From: CBFHND01 sp965657085
GTDB lineage: Bacteria; Pseudomonadota; Alphaproteobacteria; Rhodobacterales; Rhodobacteraceae
Direction of reading: 5' to 3'
NCBI GenBank assembly: GCA_965657085.1
Contig: CBFHND010000015.1
Location: 8,561 to 72,560, forward strand
Length of the DNA: 64,000 nucleotides
The stretch's first letter is position 1. Every line of letters begins with the position of its first letter. The notes under the pieces are model-generated. The model did no database searches and was not told the origin of the DNA. It saw only the letters and a list, made by a program, of their open reading frames with translations. Of the stretch, positions 22,783-31,558 are shown one piece after another. The position numbers and the translations under genes were made by a program.

Positions 22783-24720
22783 ATGAAATGGATCGGTCGT
22801 ATCGTGGGTCTGCTGGTGTTGATCGTCGTCGTGGCGGTGGCGTCCCTGTTCCTGTTGCCTGCCGACCGTATCGCGCGCATCGCTGCCGACCAGATCCGCA
22901 ACGCCACGGGGCGCGATGTGACCATTTCGGGTGATGTGTCCATGACGCTTTGGCCGGTGCTGGGTGTTTCGGCAGGCGAGCTTGAGGTTGGCAATGCGGG
23001 ATGGTCCGAACAGGGTCCGATGCTGACCGCCCAAAACGCGGCCATCGGCATTGACGCGGCAAGCCTTTTGTCTGGCGAAATCCGCATCACCAACATCGAA
23101 GCCGCCAGCCCCACGATCCGGTTGGAACAGCGCAAGGATGGGCGCGCCAGCTGGCAATTCACCGATGCCAGCGGTGACGCACAGATCGAAACCGAAACCA
23201 CGCCGGACACGCCCGCGCGCCCGTTTTCCATCGAACGTCTGGCTATCACCGACGCCACGCTGATCTATGACGCCGAAGGCAGCGACCTGGTCTCCTATTC
23301 CGGTGTGGATCTGACGCTGGATTGGCCGGACCGCCTTGGTGCTGCCGAGATCGATGCAACGATCCGGCCCGCGGGCCTGCCGGTGGATGTCGATGCGACC
23401 ATCGGGGCCTTTGCGGGCTTCATCACCGGGCAGGTGCAACCTGTCGATGTGACCCTGCGCGCCGATGGCGGCACCACGCGCCTTGTCGGGCGGGCCAGCA
23501 CCGCGGGTGAAGTTGCTGGCGCGCTGACACTGGATCTGCCGGACACTGACGGTTTCCTGCGGGCGCTGGGCCTTGGTGGGGCTGGCCTGCCACGTGGGCT
23601 GGGGCGCAGCATGGATGTGACCGCCGATCTGACACTGACCGCGGACCGCCGCCTGTCCTTGCGTGCGCTCAATGCCGATCTGGGTGGCAACACTTTGACC
23701 GGGGCGGCGGACATTTCGCTGAACGGGACGCCAAACATCAACGCACAGCTTGAGGCGGGGGCGCTGGACCTCACGGGCGTGACGGACGCCGGTGGCAGTT
23801 CCGGCAGTTCCTCGGATGCTGCCGGCACGGGCTGGTCAAAGGCGCCCATTGACGCCTCGGGCCTTGCCGCATTCAACGGTGAAATCGGGATCAGGGCCAG
23901 CAGCGTCGATCTGGGCAGCTTCAAGCTGGGCACCACCCGCGCCCTGATGCGCAACGACAATTCACGCGCGGTCTTTGAGTTGCGTGAAGTTGCGGCCTAC
24001 GACGGCACGGTGTCGGGCGAATTCGTGATGAACAATCGCAGCGGTCTGTCCGTTGGCGGCAAGCTTTTTGCACAGTCTGTCAGTTTGCAAGGCGTGTTGC
24101 AGGACGCGCTGGATCTCAGCCGCCTGACCGGCGCCGCCGATGCAGAACTTTCATTCCTTGCCTCGGGCAATTCGGTTCACGCGATCATGAATTCGATGTC
24201 GGGCAAGGGGGCGGTCAATGTTGGGCGGGGCACGATCGAGGGTATCGATCTGGACCGCCTGATGCGGTCGGGCGATACGTCGGGCGGCACCACGGTCTTT
24301 GACAGCCTTGGCATGACCTTCACCATGGCAGGTGGCAACCTGCAAAACGACGATCTGCTGCTGAGCCTCGCCAACTACCAGGCGCGTGGTGCCGGGCGCA
24401 TCGGGCTGGGCGCGCAGGACATCGACTATACCTTCACGCCTATCGCCCTGCGCGCCAACGAAGGAAACGGCATCGCCATTCCGATCCGCATCCGTGGCCC
24501 CTGGTCCGGCCCCAGCATCCTGCCGGATCTGGAAGCGGCCATTGATCTGAACCTCGCGGAACAGAAGGAAGAGATGAAAGCCAAGGCGGAAGAGAAGGCC
24601 AGACAGGCGATCGAGGAGAAATTGGGTGTGAAGACCGAAGACGGCCAATCTGTTGAAGATGCGGCCAAGGACAAGGTCGAGGACAAGCTGAAGAAAGAGC
24701 TTCTGAAAATCTTCGACTGA
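22783..24720 (+). CDS. AsmA-family inner-membrane/periplasmic protein
   Basis: The start MKWIGRIVGLLV at 22783 has an AAGGAG ribosome site, giving 645 residues. One N-terminal membrane helix is followed by a long periplasmic region with the AsmA N-terminal domain (ISGDVSMTLWPVLGVSAGEL) and the C-terminal AsmA_2 domain (about 480-600, with the RGAGRIGLGAQDIDYTFTP pattern). The end is a charged, Lys/Glu-rich helix (about 605-645). AsmA-like proteins belong to the bridge-like lipid-transfer superfamily involved in outer-membrane phospholipid traffic. It is a lone gene, divergent from rimO. Confidence 0.88.
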   Translation: MKWIGRIVGLLVLIVVVAVASLFLLPADRIARIAADQIRNATGRDVTISGDVSMTLWPVLGVSAGELEVGNAGWSEQGPMLTAQNAAIGIDAASLLSGEIRITNIEAASPTIRLEQRKDGRASWQFTDASGDAQIETETTPDTPARPFSIERLAITDATLIYDAEGSDLVSYSGVDLTLDWPDRLGAAEIDATIRPAGLPVDVDATIGAFAGFITGQVQPVDVTLRADGGTTRLVGRASTAGEVAGALTLDLPDTDGFLRALGLGGAGLPRGLGRSMDVTADLTLTADRRLSLRALNADLGGNTLTGAADISLNGTPNINAQLEAGALDLTGVTDAGGSSGSSSDAAGTGWSKAPIDASGLAAFNGEIGIRASSVDLGSFKLGTTRALMRNDNSRAVFELREVAAYDGTVSGEFVMNNRSGLSVGGKLFAQSVSLQGVLQDALDLSRLTGAADAELSFLASGNSVHAIMNSMSGKGAVNVGRGTIEGIDLDRLMRSGDTSGGTTVFDSLGMTFTMAGGNLQNDDLLLSLANYQARGAGRIGLGAQDIDYTFTPIALRANEGNGIAIPIRIRGPWSGPSILPDLEAAIDLNLAEQKEEMKAKAEEKARQAIEEKLGVKTEDGQSVEDAAKDKVEDKLKKELLKIFD

Positions 24721-24728
24721 CCTGTGGT

Positions 24729-25103
24729 TCAACCGTCGCCAAGTCGGGCCAGTACAGCCACGCGCAGGACGTCGTATTCGCGCTGCGCAATGCCCTCCAT
24801 CGCGGCATCGCGCGTGCTGGGCAGATCGGCGTAAGGGTCTGGCACGGCAAACCGCGCGCCGGGGTCCGTGAACTGGCTGTCACTCAAATCCATGCGCTGC
24901 CCATCGAACCAGTTGTAGTAGTGCCAGATGCCCGCCACTTGCGTGCGCCGGACCTCACCGCCAAAGATGTCGTGGATCACCGCCGCCGTGACGTTGCATT
25001 GCCCGTTGGCGGGGTTCTCTTCGCTCCATTGCCGCGCGGTTTCCAACGACCATGCCTGCCGCAGGATGGCGCGCAGGGCGGGTTCGTCAAAATCCGGTGT
25101 CAT
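24729..25103 (-). CDS. YunG-like protein
   Basis: This is a 124-residue soluble protein with the pattern QWSEENPANGQCNVTAAVIHD, then GIWHYYNWFDGQRMDLSDSQF, matching the YunG family of unknown function. A conserved cysteine (in QCNVT) and histidine (WHYYN) could form a papain-like active site by analogy to similar short folds, but this is inference. Its start overlaps the mutase stop by 4 bases, so it is the last gene of the polysaccharide-precursor operon. Confidence 0.7.
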   Translation of the reverse strand: MTPDFDEPALRAILRQAWSLETARQWSEENPANGQCNVTAAVIHDIFGGEVRRTQVAGIWHYYNWFDGQRMDLSDSQFTDPGARFAVPDPYADLPSTRDAAMEGIAQREYDVLRVAVLARLGDG

Positions 25104-26596
25104 ATCGTCTGGTCATAGTCGCCGACGTTCGGCTCGGTCCGGATCACCGCGTCGATATCGGCAAAGATCGCGCGCATTTCAGCATCGCTTTCGGGGCTTT
25201 CGCAAACCACCACGAGGTTCGGCGTATTGCTGGAGGCGCGCACCAGTCCCCATGCGCCATTGTCGAGGATGACGCGCGCGCCGTTGACGGTCACGACCTC
25301 CTTGATCGTGCGGCCCGCGATGGTGTCACCGGCCTCGTGCTTGGCCACCAGCTTGTCCACCAGCCGCGCCAGCGTGTCGTATTTTTCGGTGTCGGCGCAA
25401 TAGGGCGACATCGTGGGCGTGGCCCAGGTCCGGGGCAGGGCCTTGCGCAGATCTGACATCGACATGTCGGGGTTTCGGTCCATCAGTTTGCAGATTTCCA
25501 CCGCCACCCGCATACCGCAGTCATAGCCACGGCCCACGGGTTCGGCCAGAAAGTAGTGGCCTGATTTCTCAAAGCCCGCCAGCGCGCCGATTTCCTTCAC
25601 GCGCCGTTTCATGTGGCTGTGCCCGGTTTTCCAATAATCCGCCTTGACCCCCTGCGCCTGCAATTCAGGGTCAGAAGCAAAAAGCCCGGTTGATTTCACA
25701 TCCGCCACGAAGGTCGCGCCGGGATAAAGCTTGGACAGGTCGCGGGCCATGATGACGCCAACCTTGTCGGCAAAAATCTCTTCGCCCTCGTCATCCACCA
25801 CGCCGCAGCGGTCGCCATCTCCGTCAAAGCCAAGGGCAAAGTCCGCGCCAGACGCTTTCACGCTGTCGGACATGTCGTGCAGCATTTCCATGGCTTCGGG
25901 GTTGGGGTTGTAGTGCGGAAAGGTATAGTCCAGCGCATTGTGGCTTTCCACGACCTCGACGCCCAGCCGTTTGAACAGTTCGGGTGCAAAGGCCGATGCG
26001 GTGCCGTTGCCCGTGGCGCAGACAACCTTGAGCTTGCGGGTCATTTTGAAATCACCCACGAGGTCATCAAGATAGGCCTCGCGCACGCCGTCCACGAATT
26101 CATAGCTGCCGCCGGGGCGGGGCACGCCGCGCCCTTCCAGCACGATGTCGCGCAATTCGCCCATCTCGTCAGGGCCATGGGTCAGCGGGCGGTCAAAGCC
26201 CATCTTGACCCCGGTCCAGCCGTTGGGATTGTGGCTTGCCGTGACCATCGCGACCGCGGGCACATCCAGATGGAACTGGGAAAAATAGGCCATGGGGGAC
26301 AGGGCCGGGCCAATGTCCTTGACCGCGATGCCCGCCTGCATCAGGCCCAGCATCAGCGCGTTCTTGATCGAAAGCGAATAATCCCGGTAATCGTTGCCGA
26401 CCGCGATCTCGGGCTTGATGCCGCGCGCGTGCATCTGGGTGGCAAGACCCAGACCCAGCGCGGTGATGCCGGGCAGGTTGATCTCATCCGGGTATTTCCA
26501 GCGGGCGTCGTATTCACGGAACCCCGTGGGCGTGATCATCGCATCACGCAAAAAGGCCCAGCTGTTCTGGGTCACGGTCGAAGCTGGCTTGGTCAC
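25100..26596 (-). CDS. Phosphomannomutase/phosphoglucomutase
   Basis: This 498-residue alpha-D-phosphohexomutase has the phosphoserine loop TASHNPNGWTGVK (catalytic S121), the magnesium loop GFDGDGDRCG, the sugar loop EKSGHYFLAE, and a C-terminal phosphate-binding VRASSNTPNLVV. The enzyme interconverts hexose 1- and 6-phosphates for sugar-nucleotide synthesis. It follows kdsA by 22 bases in the kpsT-kpsE-kdsA operon, which supports a role in surface polysaccharide precursor supply. The choice between mannose and glucose cannot be made from these motifs. Confidence 0.92.
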   Translation of the reverse strand: MTKPASTVTQNSWAFLRDAMITPTGFREYDARWKYPDEINLPGITALGLGLATQMHARGIKPEIAVGNDYRDYSLSIKNALMLGLMQAGIAVKDIGPALSPMAYFSQFHLDVPAVAMVTASHNPNGWTGVKMGFDRPLTHGPDEMGELRDIVLEGRGVPRPGGSYEFVDGVREAYLDDLVGDFKMTRKLKVVCATGNGTASAFAPELFKRLGVEVVESHNALDYTFPHYNPNPEAMEMLHDMSDSVKASGADFALGFDGDGDRCGVVDDEGEEIFADKVGVIMARDLSKLYPGATFVADVKSTGLFASDPELQAQGVKADYWKTGHSHMKRRVKEIGALAGFEKSGHYFLAEPVGRGYDCGMRVAVEICKLMDRNPDMSMSDLRKALPRTWATPTMSPYCADTEKYDTLARLVDKLVAKHEAGDTIAGRTIKEVVTVNGARVILDNGAWGLVRASSNTPNLVVVCESPESDAEMRAIFADIDAVIRTEPNVGDYDQTI

Positions 26597-26618
26597 TGGT
26601 ACTTGTCCTTGGGTGGGG

Positions 26619-27452
26619 TCACAGGGTCACGGGCTTGGACTTGGCAACCGCGTCCAGTTGCATCAACGTATCCAAAAGGTCAGGCATGTGGTGCAAATGG
26701 ATCATGTTGGGCCCGTCGCTGGGCGCGTTGTCAGGATCGGGATGCGTTTCGATGAAAACCGCCGCCACGCCAATCGCCACGGCCGCGCGTGCCATGACGG
26801 GGGCGAACTCGCGCTGCCCGCCGCTGCTGCCGCCCTGACCGCCGGGCTGCTGCACCGAGTGGGTGGCGTCCATGACCACCGGGTATCCCGTTTGCGCCAT
26901 CTGCGGCAGGCTGCGCATGTCGGCCACCAAGGCGTTGTAGCCAAAGGTGGTACCGCGTTCGGTCAGAAGAATGCGCTTGTTGCCGGTGCTTTCGATCTTG
27001 GTCACGATGTTGGGCATTTCCCACGGCGCCAGAAACTGACCCTTCTTGACGTTGATCACTGCACCGGTGTTTCCGGCCGCCAAAAGCATATCCGTCTGAC
27101 GGCACAGGAAGGCGGGGATTTGCAGGATGTCCACGGCCTCGGCCACGGGGGCGCATTGTGCTTCGGTGTGGACGTCTGTCAGAACCGGCACGCCGATGGC
27201 CTTGCCCACCGATTGCAGGGCTTTCAAGCCTTCGCCGATCCCCATGCCGCGCTTGCCCGACAGCGATGTGCGGTTGGCCTTGTCATAGCTGGCCTTGAAC
27301 ACGTATTGCGCGCCCACGGCGTCGCAGGCTTCTTTCATCGTGCCGGCGATGTGCTGCGCGTGATCCACGCTTTCCAGCTGGCAAGGGCCTGCGATGACCG
27401 TCAGGGGACGGTCGTTGCCGATGGTCAGATCGGCGACTGTGACATGGGTCAT
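26619..27452 (-). CDS. kdsA: 3-deoxy-8-phosphooctulonate synthase (KDO8P synthase)
   Basis: The 277-residue enzyme condenses phosphoenolpyruvate with arabinose 5-phosphate to make KDO 8-phosphate, the precursor of KDO in lipopolysaccharide and group 2 capsule linkers. Family motifs: AGPCQLES (20s), KASYDKANRTSLSGKRGMG, GQFLAPWEMPNIVTK, and DATHSVQQPGG. The cysteine C24 occupies the position that is Cys in metal-dependent and Asn in metal-independent KdsA, so this is probably the metal-dependent class. The start overlaps the kpsE stop by 4 bases. Confidence 0.94.
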   Translation of the reverse strand: MTHVTVADLTIGNDRPLTVIAGPCQLESVDHAQHIAGTMKEACDAVGAQYVFKASYDKANRTSLSGKRGMGIGEGLKALQSVGKAIGVPVLTDVHTEAQCAPVAEAVDILQIPAFLCRQTDMLLAAGNTGAVINVKKGQFLAPWEMPNIVTKIESTGNKRILLTERGTTFGYNALVADMRSLPQMAQTGYPVVMDATHSVQQPGGQGGSSGGQREFAPVMARAAVAIGVAAVFIETHPDPDNAPSDGPNMIHLHHMPDLLDTLMQLDAVAKSKPVTL

Positions 27453-29167
27453 GATGTAACTTGTTCCCTCAGGATGGACGCGGTCAGCGAAATCATCAGA
27501 TAGACACCCGCAAAGATCAGGAAAGCCAGAACCGTGTTCTCGAACTTGCGTGGATAGCTGGGTTCCTGGCTGGCCACGGGTTTCACCGCAACTGTCAGGT
27601 AACGGACCTGCCGCGAGGCTTCGACCCGGCTTTGTTCCATCTGTTGCAGCGCTGATTGCAGCATCATGTCGCGGCTTGCAAGGTCAGCTTGCGCCAGCTG
27701 CAGGTTCACGGCCAGCTGTGCCAGCGAATTTTCGCCTTCATTGGCCGTGTTCATGCGCTGGTTCAGCTTGTCCAGCTGCGCATTGAGCCGACGGATGTCG
27801 CCCCGCGCGCCATCCACCTTGGCCCGGTTGGGGCGGGCGTTGTCCAGCAGCGCCGCCAGTTCCAGCTCTTTTTCCAGAAGCAGGGTTTCGGTGTTGGTGA
27901 TCTGCGTGCGCAGGGCCGCGATCACCGCTTCGGGATCCAGCGTGGCGCTTTCGACCTGCAGGCGGACCAGCGCCTCTTGGGCGGCGCGACGCTCGGATTC
28001 AGCCTTTTCGAACCCTTCGCGCGCGTCCTTCATCTGGTCTTCGCGCTTTTGCTGGCTGAGGTTGTTCACCCGCGCTTCTGCATAGTCGATCAGACGCCGC
28101 GAAAACTCGGCCGAGACTTCGGGATCGGCGGCGGCCACCTCCATGCGGATCATGCCTTCGGTCGGATCATAGCCGATTTTCACGTTCTTCTTGTAAGTCT
28201 TGTAGGCTTCTTCATTGGTGGGGTCAGGATTGAGCCGCTGAATGGGATCGATCCAGTCCTGGGTGAAGTGCGATTTAAAGCCGAGGTCATTGTCGAGCCG
28301 CAGCATCGCGTCTTTGGATTGCAGGAACCCTTGGGTCGCGATGGCATCCTGGTTGGTGGCAAACTGCGTGGGCAGCAGACCACCAAGTGGACCGGCCCCG
28401 CCGTTGCCTTCGCTCTGGATGATCGCGAATTCGGATTTGGTGGCGTACATCGGCGTGGCGATCGTGTAGAAATACCAGCCCGCAAGGAATGTCGGCAGCA
28501 TCACGAAGAACGCCAGCCGCACCAGCAGCAGGCCCATCTTCTTGCGGCGACGGCGGATAATATCGCGCTGGATTTTGGAAATCTCGCGTTCGCGCCGCTC
28601 TGCCGGGTTCAGCTCGGTCGAGGGCAGCTGGTCTTTCTTCAGCGGGATCGTCTGGGGCAGTTGCACCCGTTCTGAGCCTGCGCCGTCGGTGCGCGCGGGC
28701 AATTGCGAGAACGCATCCGGCGCGCCGCCTTCATGCCCTTCGGACCCGGCCTGCGGCACCACGAGTTCCAGCATGTTGGAGCGTTGGAAGGGGTCGATGC
28801 CCTGGGCCCGCAACAGGCGCACGGCGTCGAAATCAGAGGTCGGGGCAAGCCCGTGTTTTTGCGCCACCCGGCGGGCCATGCGCAATTGACGACCCGTCAG
28901 GCCCTCGCGGCGAATGGCGTCGATGTCCATTTCACCGCTGACTTCGCGGGCCGACGCAACCTCGCCCGCGCGCTCGCGTGGTTGACGCGGTTGCGTGGCC
29001 TGTGCGGCAGCATCCACGGCACGCGGCGCGGGCTGTGGGCGTTTCGCAGGCTGCGGGTTCGCGTGGCCTTGCGGCTCCTGATCAGGGGCTGCGGCCTGCG
29101 ACGCTGTCCCCAGGTTCGGGGCCGTCCGCTTGATGCGAAATTTTCTAGCCTTGGGTTTCGTAGTCAT
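27449..29167 (-). CDS. Capsule polysaccharide export inner-membrane protein (KpsE/Wzz-like)
   Basis: The start MTTKPKARKFRIKR at 29167 overlaps the kpsT end by 23 bases, giving 572 residues. It has a long N-terminal cytoplasmic extension (about 1-195) rich in Ala, Pro and Gln, a basic juxtamembrane segment RRRRKKMG, a membrane helix near 215-232, a large periplasmic part with a coiled coil (about 350-500) and a second C-terminal membrane helix near 545-565. This is the polysaccharide co-polymerase layout of KpsE/CtrB-type export proteins. The extension is much longer than in E. coli KpsE. Confidence 0.85.
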   Translation of the reverse strand: MTTKPKARKFRIKRTAPNLGTASQAAAPDQEPQGHANPQPAKRPQPAPRAVDAAAQATQPRQPRERAGEVASAREVSGEMDIDAIRREGLTGRQLRMARRVAQKHGLAPTSDFDAVRLLRAQGIDPFQRSNMLELVVPQAGSEGHEGGAPDAFSQLPARTDGAGSERVQLPQTIPLKKDQLPSTELNPAERREREISKIQRDIIRRRRKKMGLLLVRLAFFVMLPTFLAGWYFYTIATPMYATKSEFAIIQSEGNGGAGPLGGLLPTQFATNQDAIATQGFLQSKDAMLRLDNDLGFKSHFTQDWIDPIQRLNPDPTNEEAYKTYKKNVKIGYDPTEGMIRMEVAAADPEVSAEFSRRLIDYAEARVNNLSQQKREDQMKDAREGFEKAESERRAAQEALVRLQVESATLDPEAVIAALRTQITNTETLLLEKELELAALLDNARPNRAKVDGARGDIRRLNAQLDKLNQRMNTANEGENSLAQLAVNLQLAQADLASRDMMLQSALQQMEQSRVEASRQVRYLTVAVKPVASQEPSYPRKFENTVLAFLIFAGVYLMISLTASILREQVTS

Positions 29168-29804
29168 AAAGCCTCTTCGCCTCTTCAAGGGAGTCGAACA
29201 TATGCAAACGCCCGTCCAGCAGCACAGCCGCCTCACGCGCGAATTTCTCCAACGTGCCCGCCTGGTGGGACACGATCACGATCGTTGTGGTGCGCAACCG
29301 TTCCTGCAGGACCTCACCGGCCTTGCGGTTAAACTCCACATCTGTGGACGAGGGCATGCCTTCGTCAATCAGATACATATCAAAATCCAGCGCCAGCATC
29401 AGCGAAAAGCTGAACCGCGCCCGCATCCCGGCCGAATAGGTGCCAAGGGGCTGATCAAAGTATTCGTCCAGGCCACACAGCCAGCGGCAAAAGCTTTCCA
29501 CATAATCGGGATCAAGCCCATAGAGCCGCGCGATATACCGGCAGTTTTCCATCGCCGACACCTTGCCGACGACACCGCCCATGAAGCCCAACGGAAACGA
29601 GATGTTGCAGCTGCGCCGGATCTCGCCCTCGTCGGGTTTTTCGAGGCCCGCCATCATATTGATCAAAGTCGTCTTGCCGGTGCCGTTGGGCGCAAGAATG
29701 CCCAGCGACCGGCCAAGTTCCACCTTGAACGACACCCGGTCAAGGATCACCTTGCGCTGGCTGCCGGTCCAGAAGGACTTGCTGACATTTTCAAACTCTA
29801 GCAT
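29145..29804 (-). CDS. Capsule polysaccharide ABC transporter ATP-binding protein (KpsT)
   Basis: This 219-residue ABC ATPase of the ABC-2 polysaccharide type has Walker A APNGTGKTT (38-46), the KpsT/Wzt-like RSCNISFPLGFMGGVVGKVS stretch, signature YSAGMRARFSFSLMLAL and Walker B MYLIDEGM. It powers capsule or related glycan export. It is the first gene of the operon with kpsE, kdsA and the mutase. The matching permease gene (kpsM) and outer-membrane exporter (kpsD) are not next to it in this window, so the partner must be elsewhere. A GGAGCAGG ribosome site precedes the ATG. Confidence 0.9.
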   Translation of the reverse strand: MLEFENVSKSFWTGSQRKVILDRVSFKVELGRSLGILAPNGTGKTTLINMMAGLEKPDEGEIRRSCNISFPLGFMGGVVGKVSAMENCRYIARLYGLDPDYVESFCRWLCGLDEYFDQPLGTYSAGMRARFSFSLMLALDFDMYLIDEGMPSSTDVEFNRKAGEVLQERLRTTTIVIVSHQAGTLEKFAREAAVLLDGRLHMFDSLEEAKRLYDYETQG

Positions 29805-29901
29805 CGCCTGCTCCGGGTCACATGGCTCCGGTTATTGTTGTGCCAACCCTGTGGTCTTTTCCAAACATGGTCATGGCCGCCCGACTTTCACAGTAGGGCA
29901 T

Positions 29902-29918
29902 CTGTGGTTTATCCACAG
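29902..29918. promoter_or_regulatory. Single consensus DnaA box in an inverted repeat
   Basis: TTATCCACA (29909-29917) is a perfect DnaA box and forms part of the dyad CTGTGG-TTTAT-CCACAG (29902-29918). It lies in the 257-bp gap upstream of kpsT, where I see no gene. A lone box is not an origin; it could be a DnaA-titration site, a regulatory site, or chance. Confidence 0.45.
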
Positions 29919-30061
29919 AATTTGGCCACATTATGTCCAATCGCGCAACAAATGTACATTGCCCGCGTTTACTGTGTGCAAACCCGCAACGGGGAAATGC
30001 ATGGGATTTGCTTCAGATTGCCGGTTTTGGCTGCGACCGCGATTTGCTCAAGCGGATGACC

Positions 30062-31096
30062 CTATGCCACCGCCTGCCACGCCAGCCCGGCCAGAACCGC
30101 GCCCAACACGCCAAAACCCAGATAAGCGGTAAAGACCCGTGGTTTGACCAGCGCCCAAACGGCGATGGCTGCGGGGATAGAGCTGACCCCACCTGCAATC
30201 ACGAAGGACATCGCGGCCCCCTGTGTCATGCCCTGCGCCAGCAATGCATCCACCAGAGGCACCGCCGCATAACCGTTGAGGTATGCAGGTGCCCCGACAA
30301 TCGCCCCCAGCAGGATGGGCGTCACGCCTTCGCCGCCCAGAATGCCCGCGATCCATTCTGCCGGCACATAGCGCAGCATCACGGCCTCGATCACATAGGC
30401 GAGCGTCAGCCATTTCAGCAGGAACAGGCCGTTCTCGACAAATGTGTCCCGAAAGGTCGCGCGGCGCTCGGCGTCACCCCAAAAGGCCCACTGCGGCGTG
30501 TCCGAAAACGGCTTTTGCACCCCGCAGCAGCCCCCGATCGCGGGGCGTTCACGCAAAGGGTCCGCGAAGACCGGTGTGTTGCGCATCGCCTGCGCGCCGA
30601 ACCCGCCCATGATCCCCAGACCCACGGCCGCCAGTGTCTTGGCCATGGCGAATTCCCACCCCAATGTTCCCGAAGTGATGGCGAACATTGCCGGGTCCAT
30701 CAACGGAGAGGCCAGCCAAAAGGCCATAACCGCCCCCAAAGGCGCCCCGACAGCCAGAAGGGCCGCAATGAAGGGGATGACCTCGCAACTGCAAAAGGGC
30801 GACAGGCCACCCAGAAGGGCCGCCATCACGATCATGCGCGCAGGGTTGCCTTCGAACGCCTTGGCCAGAAGGTTTTCGGCCCCGCTCGCTTTCAGGTAGG
30901 CAACGGCCAGAACGGCAAAAAGTATGAAAGGTGCCGTGCCGATCAATGCCTCGGCGGTAAAGGTGATGGTCGGCCACGCCTGCGGCGGATCCAGCAGGGC
31001 CACGGCCAGTACCAGGAGGACACTGGCGGCCCATGCACTGCGCAACCACCGGGCAACCGGCGGGCGGCCTGCATCTTGATGCGTTGTATCAGTCAT
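30062..31096 (-). CDS. SO_0444-type Cu/Zn efflux permease (UPF0718/DUF318)
   Basis: The start MTDTTHQDAG at 31096 gives 344 residues with about nine membrane helices. Two features mark the SO_0444-like branch of these permeases: GLSPFCSCEVIPF in an early helix and a central loop with GGCCGVQKPF, likely metal or metalloid ligands. The second half repeats the fold (APAYLNGYAAVPLVDALL). Its start overlaps the end of an ArsR-family regulator gene by 8 bases, so the pair should form a metal-responsive efflux operon. Copper or zinc is the family expectation; arsenic compounds are possible. Confidence 0.8.
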   Translation of the reverse strand: MTDTTHQDAGRPPVARWLRSAWAASVLLVLAVALLDPPQAWPTITFTAEALIGTAPFILFAVLAVAYLKASGAENLLAKAFEGNPARMIVMAALLGGLSPFCSCEVIPFIAALLAVGAPLGAVMAFWLASPLMDPAMFAITSGTLGWEFAMAKTLAAVGLGIMGGFGAQAMRNTPVFADPLRERPAIGGCCGVQKPFSDTPQWAFWGDAERRATFRDTFVENGLFLLKWLTLAYVIEAVMLRYVPAEWIAGILGGEGVTPILLGAIVGAPAYLNGYAAVPLVDALLAQGMTQGAAMSFVIAGGVSSIPAAIAVWALVKPRVFTAYLGFGVLGAVLAGLAWQAVA

Positions 31097-31436
31097 GAGC
31101 GTGATCCTCGGAGGAGGGTGTGACGCTGTCGGCACAGCACTGTCGCAGAAGGAATTCGGACAGATGCCGGACCTCGTCATAGGCCACTGCCGCGCAAATG
31201 ATGGACCGGCCCTGACGCGCTTGCGTTACCAGACCGGCCTGCGCGAGGATCTTGACATGATGGGTCAGCGTGCTGCCGGTCACGCCAGTGCGGGTGCCCA
31301 GCTCTCCGATGCTCAGGCCCTTTGGCTTCGCGCGCACCAGTGTGCGCAAGACGCCGAGCCGCTGTTCGGATCCCAGAGCCGCGAATGCGCTGGCCGCAAG
31401 GGTCAGGTCCAATGTGTCTGCCGAATCCATTTTCAT
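31089..31436 (-). CDS. ArsR-family metal-sensing repressor
   Basis: Starting at MKMDSADTLD (31436) gives 115 residues; an internal ATG at 31430 is possible. The winged helix-turn-helix is clear: LGSEQRLGVLRTLVRAKPKG, IGELGTRTGVTGSTLTHHVKIL and GLVTQARQGRSIICAAV. Candidate metal ligands are a late CC pair (RQCCAD) and histidines in the tail EDHAHD. It should repress itself and the downstream efflux permease through the palindrome at 31475-31498, which lies 39 bp upstream of its start. Confidence 0.87.
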   Translation of the reverse strand: MKMDSADTLDLTLAASAFAALGSEQRLGVLRTLVRAKPKGLSIGELGTRTGVTGSTLTHHVKILAQAGLVTQARQGRSIICAAVAYDEVRHLSEFLLRQCCADSVTPSSEDHAHD

Positions 31437-31474
31437 ATTTCTAGAATTGTCGAATTGATTGTCGTGCGCAACTA

Positions 31475-31498
31475 TTATTTCGAAATTTGTCGAAATAA
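31475..31498 (-). promoter_or_regulatory. Palindromic operator of the ArsR/permease operon
   Basis: TTATTTCGA (31475-31483) and TCGAAATAA (31490-31498) form a perfect 9-bp inverted repeat around a 6-bp spacer. A related half site, TTGTCGAA, is repeated at 31447-31454 and 31487-31494. The region is sharply AT-rich and lies just upstream of the arsR-like gene, as expected for its operator. Confidence 0.65.
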
Positions 31499-31558
31499 AC
31501 TTTGGAAGGATCACGGCCCCCATTCCGTCCCGTGCTGCGGCCCGCTATACCAAGGCAC

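Noticed and set aside
29902..29918. Replication origin suggested by the DnaA box
   Set aside because: Only one consensus box was found, with no cluster and no dnaA, gidA or repABC genes nearby.
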